Under the pieces are notes generated by a model. It worked only from the letters and a program-made list of their open reading frames with translations. It made no database searches and had not been told where the DNA came from. A stretch of 64,000 nt of DNA from positions 310,001 through 374,000 of the forward strand of contig NZ_JAJGNP010000002.1 in the NCBI RefSeq assembly GCF_020782245.1. The letters run 5' to 3'. The DNA comes from Sphingobium soli (lineage in GTDB: Bacteria > Pseudomonadota > Alphaproteobacteria > Sphingomonadales > Sphingomonadaceae). Of the stretch, positions 23,372 to 33,710 are shown in pieces; the first letter of the stretch is position 1, and each line of letters opens with the position of its first letter. The translations under genes were made by a program, and so were the position numbers.

Positions 23372-23593
23372 TCAGGCGGTAGGAAGTTCGGGTTCCAGCA
23401 AGCGGTGCAGATGCACGATGACATAGCGCATTTCAGCATCGTCAACCGTCCGCTGCGCAGCGCCCCGCCATGCCTTTTCGGCCGACGCATAATCAGGATA
23501 GACACCAACCAGATCCACCTGGTTCAGATCCTGAAATTCCAACGTCTGCGGATCCTTGACGCGACCGCCCATCACCAGATGCATTTTGCTCAT
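23372..23593 (-). CDS. DUF4170 family small protein
   Basis: 73 residues: MSKMHLVMGGRVKDPQTLEF, then DLVGVYPDYASAEKAWRGAA, then DDAEMRYVIVHLHRLLEP. It matches the small DUF4170 family of alphaproteobacteria, which has no known function. No membrane segment. It is followed by its own terminator, so it is likely a single-gene unit. Confidence 0.85.
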   Translation of the reverse strand: MSKMHLVMGGRVKDPQTLEFQDLNQVDLVGVYPDYASAEKAWRGAAQRTVDDAEMRYVIVHLHRLLEPELPTA

Positions 23594-23697
23594 GGCGTTA
23601 TCTATTCTCCCTTGGATGATCGCGGAGCCTTAGCATCGTCTCCGCGATCCGCCAAGAAGAGGGACGGGATGCCCTGTTGCGTTCAGCGCAATCGCGA

Positions 23698-24339
23698 TTA
23701 GCTTTTGGGCAACCGGGCCTTAACCGCGTCGCTGATCGCATCGACCTTGGCAACCACCAGCGCGGTGACGTCATCGGCCAGCCTGGACGCCTTGGCGCTG
23801 AGGTCGGCAGCGGCGAGATTTTCGCGCGCTGACGATGCGGCGTCGCTCGCCGCGCTGTACGCGTCGTCAGCGCGATGACGCAAGCTGTCCGCGCCCTGCG
23901 CCGCAAAGGCCTTGGCTTTCGTCAGAACGCCGCCGGCCTTGTGCGTTACGATATCTGCTTCGTCGGACGCGGCGGAACGGGCAGCGGCTGCCGCTTCGAC
24001 CGCGCGAGCGCCCAATGTTGTGGCCAGTCCGGGAAGCGCCTTCATCGCGCGGCGGCTTTTCGGGAACATCCATGCGACCAGTGCGCCAGCGGCAACCGCG
24101 CCTGCAACCGCCATGACGGGATGATCCTGAACAATCTGATTGGCGCGCGTCGCGACGCGCTGCGTCCTGTCACGGGCGTCGGCATAGGCGTCGCCAGCCT
24201 TTTCCCGGCTGCTGTTGATCAACTCGCCCGCGCTGTCGCGCGCCTTTCCGCTGGTTTCGCGGATGCGGTCAGACGCATTGGTCGCCGCGTCATTAGCGGC
24301 CTCGCGGGCGCGGGAAATCTGTGCGCGAATATCGGCCAT
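23698..24339 (-). CDS. YqjD/DUF883-like membrane-anchored helical protein
   Basis: 213 residues (GTGATG; the ATG at 24339 is 8 nt after GGAG). A long Ala-rich amphipathic helix (ARDSAGELINSSREKAGDAY) precedes a membrane segment, HPVMAVAGAVAAGALVAWMF, then another helical tail. The layout recalls YqjD/ElaB, stress-induced inner-membrane proteins that bind ribosomes in E. coli, though the hydrophobic segment here is central. It is last in a four-gene minus-strand cluster with a YqjE-like protein. Family membership is inferred from shape and context. Confidence 0.6.
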   Translation of the reverse strand: MADIRAQISRAREAANDAATNASDRIRETSGKARDSAGELINSSREKAGDAYADARDRTQRVATRANQIVQDHPVMAVAGAVAAGALVAWMFPKSRRAMKALPGLATTLGARAVEAAAAARSAASDEADIVTHKAGGVLTKAKAFAAQGADSLRHRADDAYSAASDAASSARENLAAADLSAKASRLADDVTALVVAKVDAISDAVKARLPKS

Positions 24340-24342
24340 CAC

Positions 24343-24657
24343 TCAATCTCCGAATTGTCTATGTCTGTCGTGGAAGCGAACGTATAAGCGGCGCAAAAGT
24401 GCCGTGATCGGGCGACGGGCCATGAATAGGCCGAGCGCACCGACGGCCGCGGTGACCGCTATGGGGCGCTGCTGGACCTTCGCACCGACATAGGCGACGC
24501 CGTCCAGCGCGGTGGCCGCGACCTTGTCCTTCGCATCCTGCTTCAGTCGCGCGGGAGAAATACGGGCTTTAGCGGCCTGCGCGCTGTCCACAAGGCGCGC
24601 ACGTTGCGCATCGGCATTGGCGACGGCCGCGCGATAGGCGATCTCGGCCGGCGTCAT
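24343..24657 (-). CDS. Small membrane-anchored hypothetical protein in yqj-like cluster
   Basis: 104 residues. The N-terminal half is charged and helical (AVANADAQRARLVDSAQAAK). A short hydrophobic segment (RPIAVTAAVGALGLFMARR) follows, then a basic tail. No named domain is certain. Its ATG overlaps the YqjE-like stop (ATGA), and the YqjD-like gene starts 3 bp after its stop, so the three are one translational unit. Confidence 0.65.
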   Translation of the reverse strand: MTPAEIAYRAAVANADAQRARLVDSAQAAKARISPARLKQDAKDKVAATALDGVAYVGAKVQQRPIAVTAAVGALGLFMARRPITALLRRLYVRFHDRHRQFGD

Positions 24658-25043
24658 GGCGCAATCGCCTTCTTCATCCGGCTGATACAGCCCTTCGCGA
24701 GCAGCAGCAAAACTATGGCGACGATGATCCCGGCCGCAAATACGGCCAGAGCCGCCCCGAGCGGACCAATCATCGGCTCAAACACGTGGATCAAACCGAC
24801 AAGAAGCGCTACTAGGCTGGCGAAAATCATCAGGAAGGCAGCGATGCCGAATATCGCTGCATTTCGAACGCCGGCCATGATGAGGCCGAGGCGCAGCTTC
24901 TGCTTTTCCGCCTCGGCAGCGGCATAGGCGCGCGCGTCTTCATAGACTCGCTTGAACGCCTCCCCTACCGATTCCTGCCGCGCAGCCTCTTCGGGCCCCT
25001 CGGTATGCGGCGTGACCGCCGTTTCCGCTGGCTCTTCAATCAA
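24654..25043 (-). CDS. Phage-holin-superfamily (YqjE/DUF1469-like) membrane protein
   Basis: 129 residues. A cytosolic N-terminus (ARQESVGEAFKRVYEDARAY, AEAEKQKLRLGLIM) leads into two strong membrane segments (AIFGIAAFLMIFASLVALLV and LAVFAAGIIVAIVLLLLAKG). This fits the holin-like superfamily that includes E. coli YqjE, a non-phage membrane stress protein. Its neighbour downstream is a YqjD-like protein, matching the E. coli yqjD-yqjE pairing. Confidence 0.75.
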   Translation of the reverse strand: MIEEPAETAVTPHTEGPEEAARQESVGEAFKRVYEDARAYAAAEAEKQKLRLGLIMAGVRNAAIFGIAAFLMIFASLVALLVGLIHVFEPMIGPLGAALAVFAAGIIVAIVLLLLAKGCISRMKKAIAP

Positions 25044-25097
25044 TATACCCTCCGCTGCGCGGGAATGAGCAGGCCCGCCATGCGCGGGCCCAATGCC

Positions 25098-25709
25098 TTA
25101 GGCCTTGTCGTCGGAACCCTTGGCCAAACGCATCAGGACGTAACCGACGACGGCGGCGGCGCCGATCGCCACGGCCGGGCTCTTGCGCACGAAATCGCGC
25201 GCTTCGTCCATCAACTGATCGACGTCCTTGCCTTCCAGCGCGGTCCCGGCGCCAGCAACCTGTTCGGCGGCCTGGCGCGCATAGTCGCCATATTGCGGGC
25301 CAAGTTTGGCGTCCACGGTGCCGGCGGTGTCGGAAATCAGCTTGGCCAGGCTTTGCATCGCGGTGCCCGTCTTGTCCTTGGCGACGATCGCCGCCGACTT
25401 GGCGGTCTTGCCCGCCTGGTCTTTCAACGGATCGACATGGGCTTTCCAATCCACCGAATTGATCTTTTCCTTGGCGGTCTTGGCGGCCTTTTCGGCCTGC
25501 GCCTTGATGGGGGCGATCTGCGCGCTCCATTTGCTCTCCGCGCCGTTGCTGCCTTCGTCAGCGGTTGCCCGCGTCGCTGCCGGCTTCATCGGCGCCGCCT
25601 CGACCGGTTCGGGAGTGATGACGGTCTTGGCGGCCTTGGCCTTTGCGGGCTTGTCGGCAGCGGGCTTGCGGCCGCGCTTGGCGGGCGGCGTTTCGGGGGT
25701 GTCGACCAT
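25098..25709 (-). CDS. Hypothetical helical protein with C-terminal membrane anchor
   Basis: 203 residues. A Lys/Ala/Pro-rich N-terminus (PPAKRGRKPAADKPAKAKAA) is followed by an amphipathic helical region (IKAQAEKAAKTAKEKINS) and a C-terminal anchor DFVRKSPAVAIGAAAVVGYV. The end resembles DUF883 proteins, so it may be a further YqjD-like member, upstream of the holin-like gene. A perfect hairpin (25072-25090) without a T run separates it from that gene. Confidence 0.6.
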   Translation of the reverse strand: MVDTPETPPAKRGRKPAADKPAKAKAAKTVITPEPVEAAPMKPAATRATADEGSNGAESKWSAQIAPIKAQAEKAAKTAKEKINSVDWKAHVDPLKDQAGKTAKSAAIVAKDKTGTAMQSLAKLISDTAGTVDAKLGPQYGDYARQAAEQVAGAGTALEGKDVDQLMDEARDFVRKSPAVAIGAAAVVGYVLMRLAKGSDDKA

Positions 25710-25865
25710 CGTCCTGTTTCTCCCTTTCGATACAGTGTGTCGGCAGGTGTTCGAGCCCCTAATGCTTCGCGGGCGACTACAGTTCCGTTGCCGTTACATT
25801 TTGACCATCGGCATTTTTTGCGCCGGTGCAAGCCCCGCATTGCCATTGGCGCGGTCGCTGGCTAA

Positions 25866-27197
<1,332 letters not shown>

Positions 27198-27287
27198 ACC
27201 GGGGCTTTCATGCCTGAAATGATCGGCTGGCCGCAAGTTGGATATTTTTCGCTTGCGGCCGGGCTTTCGCTGTGATTCCACTAGGCC

Positions 27288-27599
27288 ATGGCGCATATCG
27301 CGAAACTCAGACTGTTGCTGGTGTCGGCCTTTGGGCCTGCGATCGCCTTGCTGCTGCTTTTGACCTTTGCCGGCTATGTGGTGCTGGGGTCGAATGGCGT
27401 GCTCGCCTGGGGTGACTATAGTCGCCAGCTGCATGGCGCGAAGCTGGAGCTTAAGAAGACGCAGCAGGCGCGCGCGGAATTGCGCAACCGGGTGGACGCG
27501 CTCAATCCGCGCCGGGTCGATCCCGATCTCGCTGACGAGCTGGTTCGCCGCCAGCTGGGCGTCATTCATCATGATGAAGTGATCGTGCCGCTCAACTGA
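27288..27599 (+). CDS. ftsB: FtsB/DivIC-like septum formation initiator
   Basis: 103 residues: a short cytosolic N-terminus, one membrane segment (FGPAIALLLLLTFAGYVVLG), then a periplasmic coiled coil (GAKLELKKTQQARAELRNRV) and a conserved tail, DLADELVRRQLGVIHHDEVI. This is the FtsB/septum-initiator layout. FtsB joins FtsL and FtsQ in the divisome. The gene lies between eno and pdhA, its usual alphaproteobacterial place. Confidence 0.9.
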   Translation: MAHIAKLRLLLVSAFGPAIALLLLLTFAGYVVLGSNGVLAWGDYSRQLHGAKLELKKTQQARAELRNRVDALNPRRVDPDLADELVRRQLGVIHHDEVIVPLN

Positions 27600-27768
27600 T
27601 ACAGCGATTCCATGCGGAGCCGGTACCCGGCGCAACGAATTTGCGTGCCAAGCCGGCAATCCGTAATTTTGCTGCCACGATGTGCGGAAGCGACGCGACC
27701 GGCGTTGGATCGGGCCATAAATTCACCGTGTCAGCTATGGATTTTGCCCGGATTCCGTAGTGTGTGCA

Positions 27769-27785
27769 GTTGCAAACTATGCAAC
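27769..27785. promoter_or_regulatory. Inverted repeat upstream of pdhA, possible operator
   Basis: GTTGCA (27769-27774), five-base spacer, TGCAAC (27780-27785), about 55 bp before the pdhA start in a 240-bp gene-free stretch. Nothing else was seen in that stretch. The regulator is unknown. Confidence 0.4.
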
Positions 27786-27839
27786 CCTGTCGCTATATCG
27801 GGCTTCCTTCCATCCTACCCACGCAAAAGGATAACAGCC

Positions 27840-28913
27840 TTGGCGAAATCAACGACGCCGCGTGCTTCGAGTGCAAAGGCACAGGCGGCTGCACCCGCCG
27901 GAGCGGACCATAATCGGCCGCGCCCCGAAACGCCCTCGGATTACGAAGCCAGCAAGGACGAATTGCTGGACTTCTACAAGCAGATGGTTCTGATCCGCCG
28001 TTTCGAGGAAAAGGCCGGCCAGCTTTACGGCCTGGGTCTGATCGGCGGTTTCTGTCACCTCTATATCGGCCAGGAAGCGGTCGCGGTCGGCATCCAGTCG
28101 GCGCTCAAGCCCGGCAAGGACAGTGTCATCACCGGCTATCGCGACCATGGGCACATGCTCGCCTATGGCATCGATCCCAAGATCATCATGGCCGAACTCA
28201 CCGGCCGCGAAGCCGGCATTTCGCGCGGCAAGGGCGGTTCGATGCACATGTTCAGCGTCGAGCATAAATTCTACGGCGGCCACGGCATCGTCGGCGCGCA
28301 GGTGTCGCTGGGCGCGGGCCTGGGCTTCGCGCACAAATATAATGACGATGGCGGCGTGTGCGTCGCCTATTTCGGCGATGGCGCGGCCAACCAGGGCCAG
28401 GTCTACGAAGCCTTCAACATGGCTGAACTGTGGAAGCTGCCGATCATCTTCGTCATTGAAAACAACCAGTACGCCATGGGCACCAGCGTCAATCGCGCCT
28501 CGTCAGAGGATCAGCTCTATCGTCGCGGCGAAAGCTTCCGTATTCCCGGCATTCAGGTCAACGGCATGGACGTGCTCGCTGTGCGCGGCGCGACTGAGGA
28601 AGCGCTCAAATGGGTGCAGGGCGGCAACGGTCCCATTCTGCTGGAAATGAAGACCTACCGCTATCGTGGCCATTCCATGTCCGACCCGGCCAAATATCGC
28701 TCGCGTGAGGAAGTGCAGTCCATGCGCGACACCAGCGATCCGATCGAGGGCGTAAAGAAATATCTGATCGAGGCTGGCGTTGGCGAGGACGAGATCAAGA
28801 GCATCGACCAGAACATCCGCAAGACCGTGAGCGAGGCGGCAGATTTCGCCGAAACCTCGCCCGAACCGGGCATGGCTGAACTCTATACCGACGTGCTGGT
28901 GGAGCAATATTAA
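27840..28913 (+). CDS. pdhA: Pyruvate dehydrogenase E1 component, alpha subunit
   Basis: 357 residues from a TTG 9 nt after AAAAGG; the longer frame from 27612 is not homologous. An Ala-rich leader precedes [20 protein letters not shown]. The thiamine-diphosphate motif is [20 protein letters not shown] with [11 protein letters not shown]. The loop [19 protein letters not shown] corresponds to the eukaryotic phosphorylation loop. With PdhB it decarboxylates pyruvate and acetylates lipoyl groups. Its TAA overlaps the pdhB ATG. Confidence 0.97.
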   Translation: MAKSTTPRASSAKAQAAAPAGADHNRPRPETPSDYEASKDELLDFYKQMVLIRRFEEKAGQLYGLGLIGGFCHLYIGQEAVAVGIQSALKPGKDSVITGYRDHGHMLAYGIDPKIIMAELTGREAGISRGKGGSMHMFSVEHKFYGGHGIVGAQVSLGAGLGFAHKYNDDGGVCVAYFGDGAANQGQVYEAFNMAELWKLPIIFVIENNQYAMGTSVNRASSEDQLYRRGESFRIPGIQVNGMDVLAVRGATEEALKWVQGGNGPILLEMKTYRYRGHSMSDPAKYRSREEVQSMRDTSDPIEGVKKYLIEAGVGEDEIKSIDQNIRKTVSEAADFAETSPEPGMAELYTDVLVEQY

Positions 28914-30298
28914 TGGGTATCGCAATCAAGATGCCGGCGCTCTCGCCGACGATGGAAGAGGGCACGCTGGCCAAGTGGCTGGTGAAGGAAGGCGATGAAG
29001 TCAAGTCCGGCGACATTCTCGCCGAGATCGAAACCGACAAGGCGACGATGGAATTCGAAGCCGTCGATGAAGGCAAGATCGGCAAGATCATGGTGGCCGA
29101 GGGATCGGAAGGCGTGAAGGTCGGCACCGTCATCGCCGAAATGGCGGGCGAGGGCGGTGAGGATGCCGCGCCGGCACCCAAGGCCGAGGAAAGCGCGCCG
29201 CCGGCCAAGGCCGAGGCGTCACCCGACGCGCCCAAAAAGCCCGAAAGCGGCACCGCCAATCTGGCCGCCGAGGTCAAGCCTGCCGTGCAGGATCCGGCAA
29301 TTCCCGAAGGCACTGAATTCGTCAAGACGACGGTGCGCGAAGCGTTGCGCGATGCCATGGCCGAAGAGATGCGCAAGGATGAGCGCGTCTTCGTGATGGG
29401 TGAGGAAGTCGCCGAATATCAGGGCGCCTACAAGGTCACGCAGGGCCTGCTCGACGAATTTGGCGGAAAGCGGGTCATCGACACGCCGATCACCGAATAT
29501 GGCTTTGCCGGCGTCGGCACCGGCGCCGCCATGGGTGGTCTGCGTCCGATCATCGAATTCATGACGTTCAATTTCGCCATGCAGGCGATCGACCACATCA
29601 TCAATTCGGCGGCCAAGACCAACTATATGTCCGGCGGCCAGATGCGCTGCCCGATCGTGTTCCGCGGTCCCAACGGCGCGGCCAGCCGCGTCGGCGCGCA
29701 GCACAGCCAGAATTACGGCCCCTGGTATGCGTCCGTCCCCGGCCTCATCGTCATCGCGCCCTATGACGCAGCCGACGCCAAGGGGCTGCTCAAGGCTGCG
29801 ATCCGCTCGGAAGACCCGGTCGTGTTCCTGGAGAACGAACTGGTCTATGGCCGCAGCTTCGACGTCCCCAAGCTCGATGATTATGTCCTGCCGATCGGCA
29901 AGGCGCGGATCATGAAGCCGGGCAAGGATGTGACGCTGGTCAGCTATTCGATCGGCGTCGGCGTAGCGCTTGAAGCGGCCGAAACGCTGGCGGGCGAGGG
30001 AATTGACGCCGAAGTCATTGACCTGCGCACGCTGCGTCCGCTCGATACCGCCACCGTGCTGGAAAGCCTCAAGAAGACCAACCGCATCGTGGTGGTCGAA
30101 GAAGGCTGGCCGACCTGCTCTATCGCCTCGGAAATCGCGGCGGTCGTGATGGAAAAGGGCTTTGACGACCTCGACGCCCCGGTGCTGCGCGTCACCAATG
30201 AGGATGTGCCGCTGCCTTATGCCGCCAACCTGGAAAAGGCCGCGCTGATCGACGCGGCCCGCGTGGTCGAAGCGGCCAAGAAGGTCTGCTACAAGTAA
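28913..30298 (+). CDS. pdhB: Pyruvate dehydrogenase E1 component, beta subunit, with lipoyl domain
   Basis: 461 residues, longer than a plain E1-beta (about 330). The first ~80 residues are a lipoyl domain, with the modified Lys43 in [18 protein letters not shown] Pro/Ala/Glu-rich linker (residues ~85-135) follows, then the transketolase-like E1-beta core with [18 protein letters not shown] and [19 protein letters not shown]-terminal lipoylation of E1-beta is known in sphingomonads and other alphaproteobacteria. The ATG overlaps the pdhA stop; a terminator follows. E2 and E3 are outside the window. Confidence 0.97.
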   Translation: MGIAIKMPALSPTMEEGTLAKWLVKEGDEVKSGDILAEIETDKATMEFEAVDEGKIGKIMVAEGSEGVKVGTVIAEMAGEGGEDAAPAPKAEESAPPAKAEASPDAPKKPESGTANLAAEVKPAVQDPAIPEGTEFVKTTVREALRDAMAEEMRKDERVFVMGEEVAEYQGAYKVTQGLLDEFGGKRVIDTPITEYGFAGVGTGAAMGGLRPIIEFMTFNFAMQAIDHIINSAAKTNYMSGGQMRCPIVFRGPNGAASRVGAQHSQNYGPWYASVPGLIVIAPYDAADAKGLLKAAIRSEDPVVFLENELVYGRSFDVPKLDDYVLPIGKARIMKPGKDVTLVSYSIGVGVALEAAETLAGEGIDAEVIDLRTLRPLDTATVLESLKKTNRIVVVEEGWPTCSIASEIAAVVMEKGFDDLDAPVLRVTNEDVPLPYAANLEKAALIDAARVVEAAKKVCYK

Positions 30299-30306
30299 GA
30301 CGGGAA

Positions 30307-30334
30307 GGGCGGCCCCGCCGGGGTCGCCCTTTTT
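30307..30334 (+). terminator. Intrinsic terminator of pdhAB
   Basis: GGGCGGCCCC (30307-30316), loop GCC, GGGGTCGCCC (30320-30329), then TTTTT. One mismatch in a 10-bp stem. Confidence 0.9.
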
Positions 30335-30341
30335 CGATCCG

Positions 30342-30992
30342 TCACAACCCGGTGACGGATGCGCACTTATTCTTGGGTGGAAAGCGCGAATCCGCCGCCG
30401 GCGTCTGGAACTGGGTCGATCGCGCGCGGAACATGGCGTGGCGCGAAAAATCGACCGGCAGGGAGAACATCCGGAACGGCGCGCTGCTGAACACCGGCTG
30501 ATACCGATAGGTGACCTGCACGTGAAACAGCAGCTCATTTAGCGCCAATGTCCGGTTCCCCGGTAATGTGGCGAGGCTGGTCGACTGGATGCAGCCGACC
30601 TCCGGGCTCACGACATATTTGCCGTCGAACCTCTGCCACAGGATGCGGCTTTCGACCACATTGTCCGCATTCGTGTCGGTGCCCTTGACCGCGGTGATCA
30701 CGATGCGGCCATGATTGCGCAGGTCGAACGGTTGCGCCGTCAGATCGAGGGCCGAAAACAGATCATAAATCTGCGCTTCGCTGGTGCCGATCGCGCCCGC
30801 GCCACTTTGCGCCACAAGGTCGGCCGCCATGGTCGTCAGCCTTTGGGTCCGGTTATTCGCCATGACGTAATTCGCCATTTCGATGCCCGACAGCACAAAT
30901 CCCAGGAACAGGGGCAGGGCCAGGCCGAACTCGACAAGGGCCAGGCCGCTGCGGTCCCGCGCCAGCCTTTGGACAAAGTGAGGCACCCGCAT
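30342..30992 (-). CDS. TadE-like pseudopilin/pilus-assembly protein (operon A, third gene)
   Basis: 216 residues from MRVPHFVQRLARDRSG; a longer upstream frame is a shadow of the preceding gene. The N-terminus has the TadE signature GLALVEFGLALPLFLGFVLS, a prepilin-like hydrophobic segment with Glu at its start. The remainder (LWQRFDGKYVVSPEVGC, VQVTYRYQPVFSSAPFRMF) is exported. TadE proteins take part in Flp/Tad pilus assembly. It overlaps the preceding TadE-like stop (TGATG). It is paralogous to 33711-34376, sharing a VxYRYQPxxS motif. Confidence 0.82.
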   Translation of the reverse strand: MRVPHFVQRLARDRSGLALVEFGLALPLFLGFVLSGIEMANYVMANNRTQRLTTMAADLVAQSGAGAIGTSEAQIYDLFSALDLTAQPFDLRNHGRIVITAVKGTDTNADNVVESRILWQRFDGKYVVSPEVGCIQSTSLATLPGNRTLALNELLFHVQVTYRYQPVFSSAPFRMFSLPVDFSRHAMFRARSTQFQTPAADSRFPPKNKCASVTGL

Positions 30993-31573
30993 CAGGAGGT
31001 CCTTCGCACAACGGATTCGTTGCGGACAACAGTTGATCCGGTCAGCATGATGCTGTCGCCCAGCAGCCATTGCGCGCCCAGAAACCCGAACAGGATGCGC
31101 TTGGGAAAGCGCACGGTGTAACTGACGACATCGCCAGGGCCGCCCAGCGTTCCGGTTTTGGGCGTCGCCGCATCCCATTTGCCGTTGGCGTTGCGATCAA
31201 CATAGGATTCGCCCAGGTCGTAATGGCCGTTTGCGTTCGCGTCCTCATAGGTTTCGGGATGCGCGCTGCTGAAATTTCCATAGACGATCGTTTGCACGCT
31301 GACATGCGCGCCGTCGGCCAGGGGGAAATTGCCCATGGCCTGTTCGATGCTTTCTTCCATGAGGGTCGTGCGCTGCGCTTCGGCTGTTTCGAGCGAAGCG
31401 GTCGAGATGCGCGCGGCTTCGGTCATTGCGCCTTCCAGCACGACGCGCGCCAACAACATGTGTCCCAGTTCGATTGCGCCGCACATGAGCGTCAGCAACG
31501 CGGGGAGGATGATGGCGAATTCGACCGTGGAGACACCCGTCCGGTCTTTGGCAAGGGGGGCGAAATGTCTCAT
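30992..31573 (-). CDS. TadE-like protein with Asp/Asn-rich loop (operon A, second gene)
   Basis: 193 residues. N-terminal TadE segment STVEFAIILPALLTLMCGAI. Its exported part carries two Asp/Asn/Gly loops, DANANGHYD and DRNANGKWD, like calcium-binding loops; the paralogue at 34373-34972 has DANGNGVFD in the same place. Its ATG overlaps the TadG-like stop (ATGA), and its stop overlaps the next start. Role in pilus assembly inferred from family. Confidence 0.82.
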   Translation of the reverse strand: MRHFAPLAKDRTGVSTVEFAIILPALLTLMCGAIELGHMLLARVVLEGAMTEAARISTASLETAEAQRTTLMEESIEQAMGNFPLADGAHVSVQTIVYGNFSSAHPETYEDANANGHYDLGESYVDRNANGKWDAATPKTGTLGGPGDVVSYTVRFPKRILFGFLGAQWLLGDSIMLTGSTVVRNESVVRRTS

Positions 31574-33480
31574 TGGATCAGGTGGAGGTCGACGAGTTCC
31601 GCCGCCACGTCCTGGAATGCGCGCCGCAACTCGTCCGTGCTGCTGGTGCGGTATACACGGCCGGGCGCGCAGTTGTTGAATGCCGTATCGATGGCGGAAC
31701 TGTTGGCGACCAGCGCGATGATGTAGATTTCAGGCGGGTTTGCTTCCCGCTGGATATTGGCGCACGTCTTTTCGAAGCGGCGCAGCATCTGCGTTTCCGA
31801 ATTTGACTGGTTTGCCGCGATGCGGGAGTCGCTCCACCGACCGTACCAGGTGAAGGTGCGGTCCAGATAGCCGTTTTGGGATTCGCCGATTTCGTTCACG
31901 CCATCGGTCATGAATACCAGCGCGCGGCGCGGACGTTCGGTGGTCGGGTTGGCGCGTGTGAACACATCGTCCCGCACCAACAGGCGATAGCCCCATAGCA
32001 GCCCCGCATGGTGGATCGTGCCATTGGCCGGATAGATCGCGCCATGCTGATTTGCGATATGGCTGAGATATTCGCTCTTCATCCGTCCATATCGCGGCGG
32101 CATGGCCTCTTCGGGACATTGCCAGTTGGGCGAGGGCATCGGCGTCGTATTCTTGCTGCCGGAATCCACCGAACCGCCCAGGGGATTGACCGTCGCGCTC
32201 GCCGGGTCCTTCCACACCGCGCCGTCGTAATATTTGGGTATCCGCTTCCAATCGATATACCAGTCATTGCCGGCGCGATTTGCCGCTGACGGAGTATAAT
32301 AGCTGCCATCCAGGCGCCGGACCACATCGTCGGCCTTGTTGGCATCGCCATTGTTCAAGCCGACATAATAATCATAGAAATATTGCCGATAGAGTTCGGT
32401 GCGCGCCAGATAGTCCGCGCCCATTTCACCGAAAGCCGACTTGTCGATCCGGTAGAGATTATTCCCTGGTTCAGTGTTGTAGATACCATAATAGGTGCTG
32501 CTAGGGTTGTCGGCGCCCGAGTTGCTTTTCGCGTTTGGCACATACATGGGCGGCACGAAAAAAGGCTCTACGGGCGGATGGCTGCCTTCGCCGGGCAGCG
32601 AACGCACCAGATCCCAGGCACCGGTTTCCGACGTCAGGCGATTCTTGTCCACGTCCTTCACCGTCGTATCGGCCATGACGCAGCCTTTCCACGCCAGATA
32701 ATTGCCGCTGGCATGGCTGGGGACAGACAGGCCGTAGGCGCTCGCACCGGCAAAGCTGTTAAAGCCTTCGACCTTCTTGACCGCGTTGCCGGGCAGCAAA
32801 TGGCCGACATTGACGGTCACGTCATAGCCGATGAAGCCCATGGCGAGATCGCGCCGGCTCGATGCACCCTGGTGAAGGATGTCGACGAAGTCATTCGCCG
32901 CCTCCTTGAGCGCGACCATCCGCGTCCGGCCGCCCGACAGGTTGGCTTTCATCGAGCCGGTGTCGTCGAGGACGACCATCACCTCCAGGGGGCGCGGCTG
33001 CAATTCGGCCTTGGCGACGGCCTGCATGGTGCGCGGCTGAAACCCGAATATCCGCATGAATGTCATGGGCACGATCGCGCGGGCGGTGATGGTGGTCACG
33101 TTGATTCCGCCGACGGTCTTAAAATCTGGCGTCAGTTGCAAATTGCTGACGCCCATATAGTCCGACGCGAAATTACCGTAGAAATAGGCGCTCGCCTGCT
33201 TGTCGCGCGCTGCTGGCGAGCCATCGGTCACGGCAAAGGCGCGCGCGCCGGCCAGAGCGGCCGCATCCACCCCGGCCTGAAGCTGGGATTTCACCAGGTA
33301 TAGCCGTCCCGCGTCTATACCCGCGCCCAGAGCGGCAATTACGGGAATGAGCCCTGCGGCCATCAGTGCCAGCGTGGAGCCGCGACGGTCCCCAGCGAGC
33401 GGCGCGAGCCTTTCATTGACCTTGCGCCAGCCATTGCGCAGCCCAGTTGTAATCTTCTGACGCGGCAGGTTCATAATCAT
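31570..33480 (-). CDS. TadG-like pilus protein with VWA domain (operon A, first gene)
   Basis: 636 residues. The N-terminus carries a TadG/TadE-like segment (STLALMAAGLIPVIAALGAG, GIDAGRLYLVKSQLQAGVDA). A VWA domain starts near residue 165, with the metal site EVMVVLDDTGSMKANL and a late FMTDGVNEIG strand. It is largely periplasmic and is proposed to work with TadE proteins in Flp pilus assembly or surface anchoring. Start ATG 33480; ATG 33474 is also possible. It is first of three overlapping genes duplicated by operon B. Confidence 0.85.
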   Translation of the reverse strand: MIMNLPRQKITTGLRNGWRKVNERLAPLAGDRRGSTLALMAAGLIPVIAALGAGIDAGRLYLVKSQLQAGVDAAALAGARAFAVTDGSPAARDKQASAYFYGNFASDYMGVSNLQLTPDFKTVGGINVTTITARAIVPMTFMRIFGFQPRTMQAVAKAELQPRPLEVMVVLDDTGSMKANLSGGRTRMVALKEAANDFVDILHQGASSRRDLAMGFIGYDVTVNVGHLLPGNAVKKVEGFNSFAGASAYGLSVPSHASGNYLAWKGCVMADTTVKDVDKNRLTSETGAWDLVRSLPGEGSHPPVEPFFVPPMYVPNAKSNSGADNPSSTYYGIYNTEPGNNLYRIDKSAFGEMGADYLARTELYRQYFYDYYVGLNNGDANKADDVVRRLDGSYYTPSAANRAGNDWYIDWKRIPKYYDGAVWKDPASATVNPLGGSVDSGSKNTTPMPSPNWQCPEEAMPPRYGRMKSEYLSHIANQHGAIYPANGTIHHAGLLWGYRLLVRDDVFTRANPTTERPRRALVFMTDGVNEIGESQNGYLDRTFTWYGRWSDSRIAANQSNSETQMLRRFEKTCANIQREANPPEIYIIALVANSSAIDTAFNNCAPGRVYRTSSTDELRRAFQDVAAELVDLHLIQ

Positions 33481-33675
33481 CCAATCCGGAGTAATATCCT
33501 GCGATATGGACGTAATTTCCTAATTTTTGATGTGCGGCCGCTGCAATGAATTGTACGGGAGCGGTGACTCACATGCGCACCAGACGCAATGGCCTGTTCT
33601 CGTACGCGCGTAGGGGGCTCGCGCGCTGGCGCGAAGATCAGGACGATGGAGCGAAGCGCCGATATTGGCGGAAGC

Positions 33676-33701
33676 GAAAAATGCCGGGCGGCAGGCCGCC
33701 C
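33676..33701 (-). terminator. Intrinsic terminator of Tad operon B
   Basis: GGGCGG / CCGCCC stem (33686-33701, loop CAGG), followed on the minus strand by GGCATTTTTCGC. It lies 10 bp after the stop of the last operon B gene and separates it from operon A. The rest of 33481-33710 shows no gene. Confidence 0.75.
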
Positions 33702-33710
33702 AGTCGCGCG

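Noticed and set aside
24654..25043. Prophage remnant, suggested by the holin-like protein
   Set aside because: No other phage gene nearby. Neighbours are YqjD-like, so a YqjE-type stress protein fits better.
25072..25090. Perfect hairpin GGCCCGC-N5-GCGGGCC considered as a terminator
   Set aside because: No T run on either strand, and it lies between genes probably co-transcribed.
27612..27839. 76-codon upstream extension of pdhA
   Set aside because: Not homologous to E1-alpha. The TTG at 27840 has a good ribosome site, and the region contains the palindrome.
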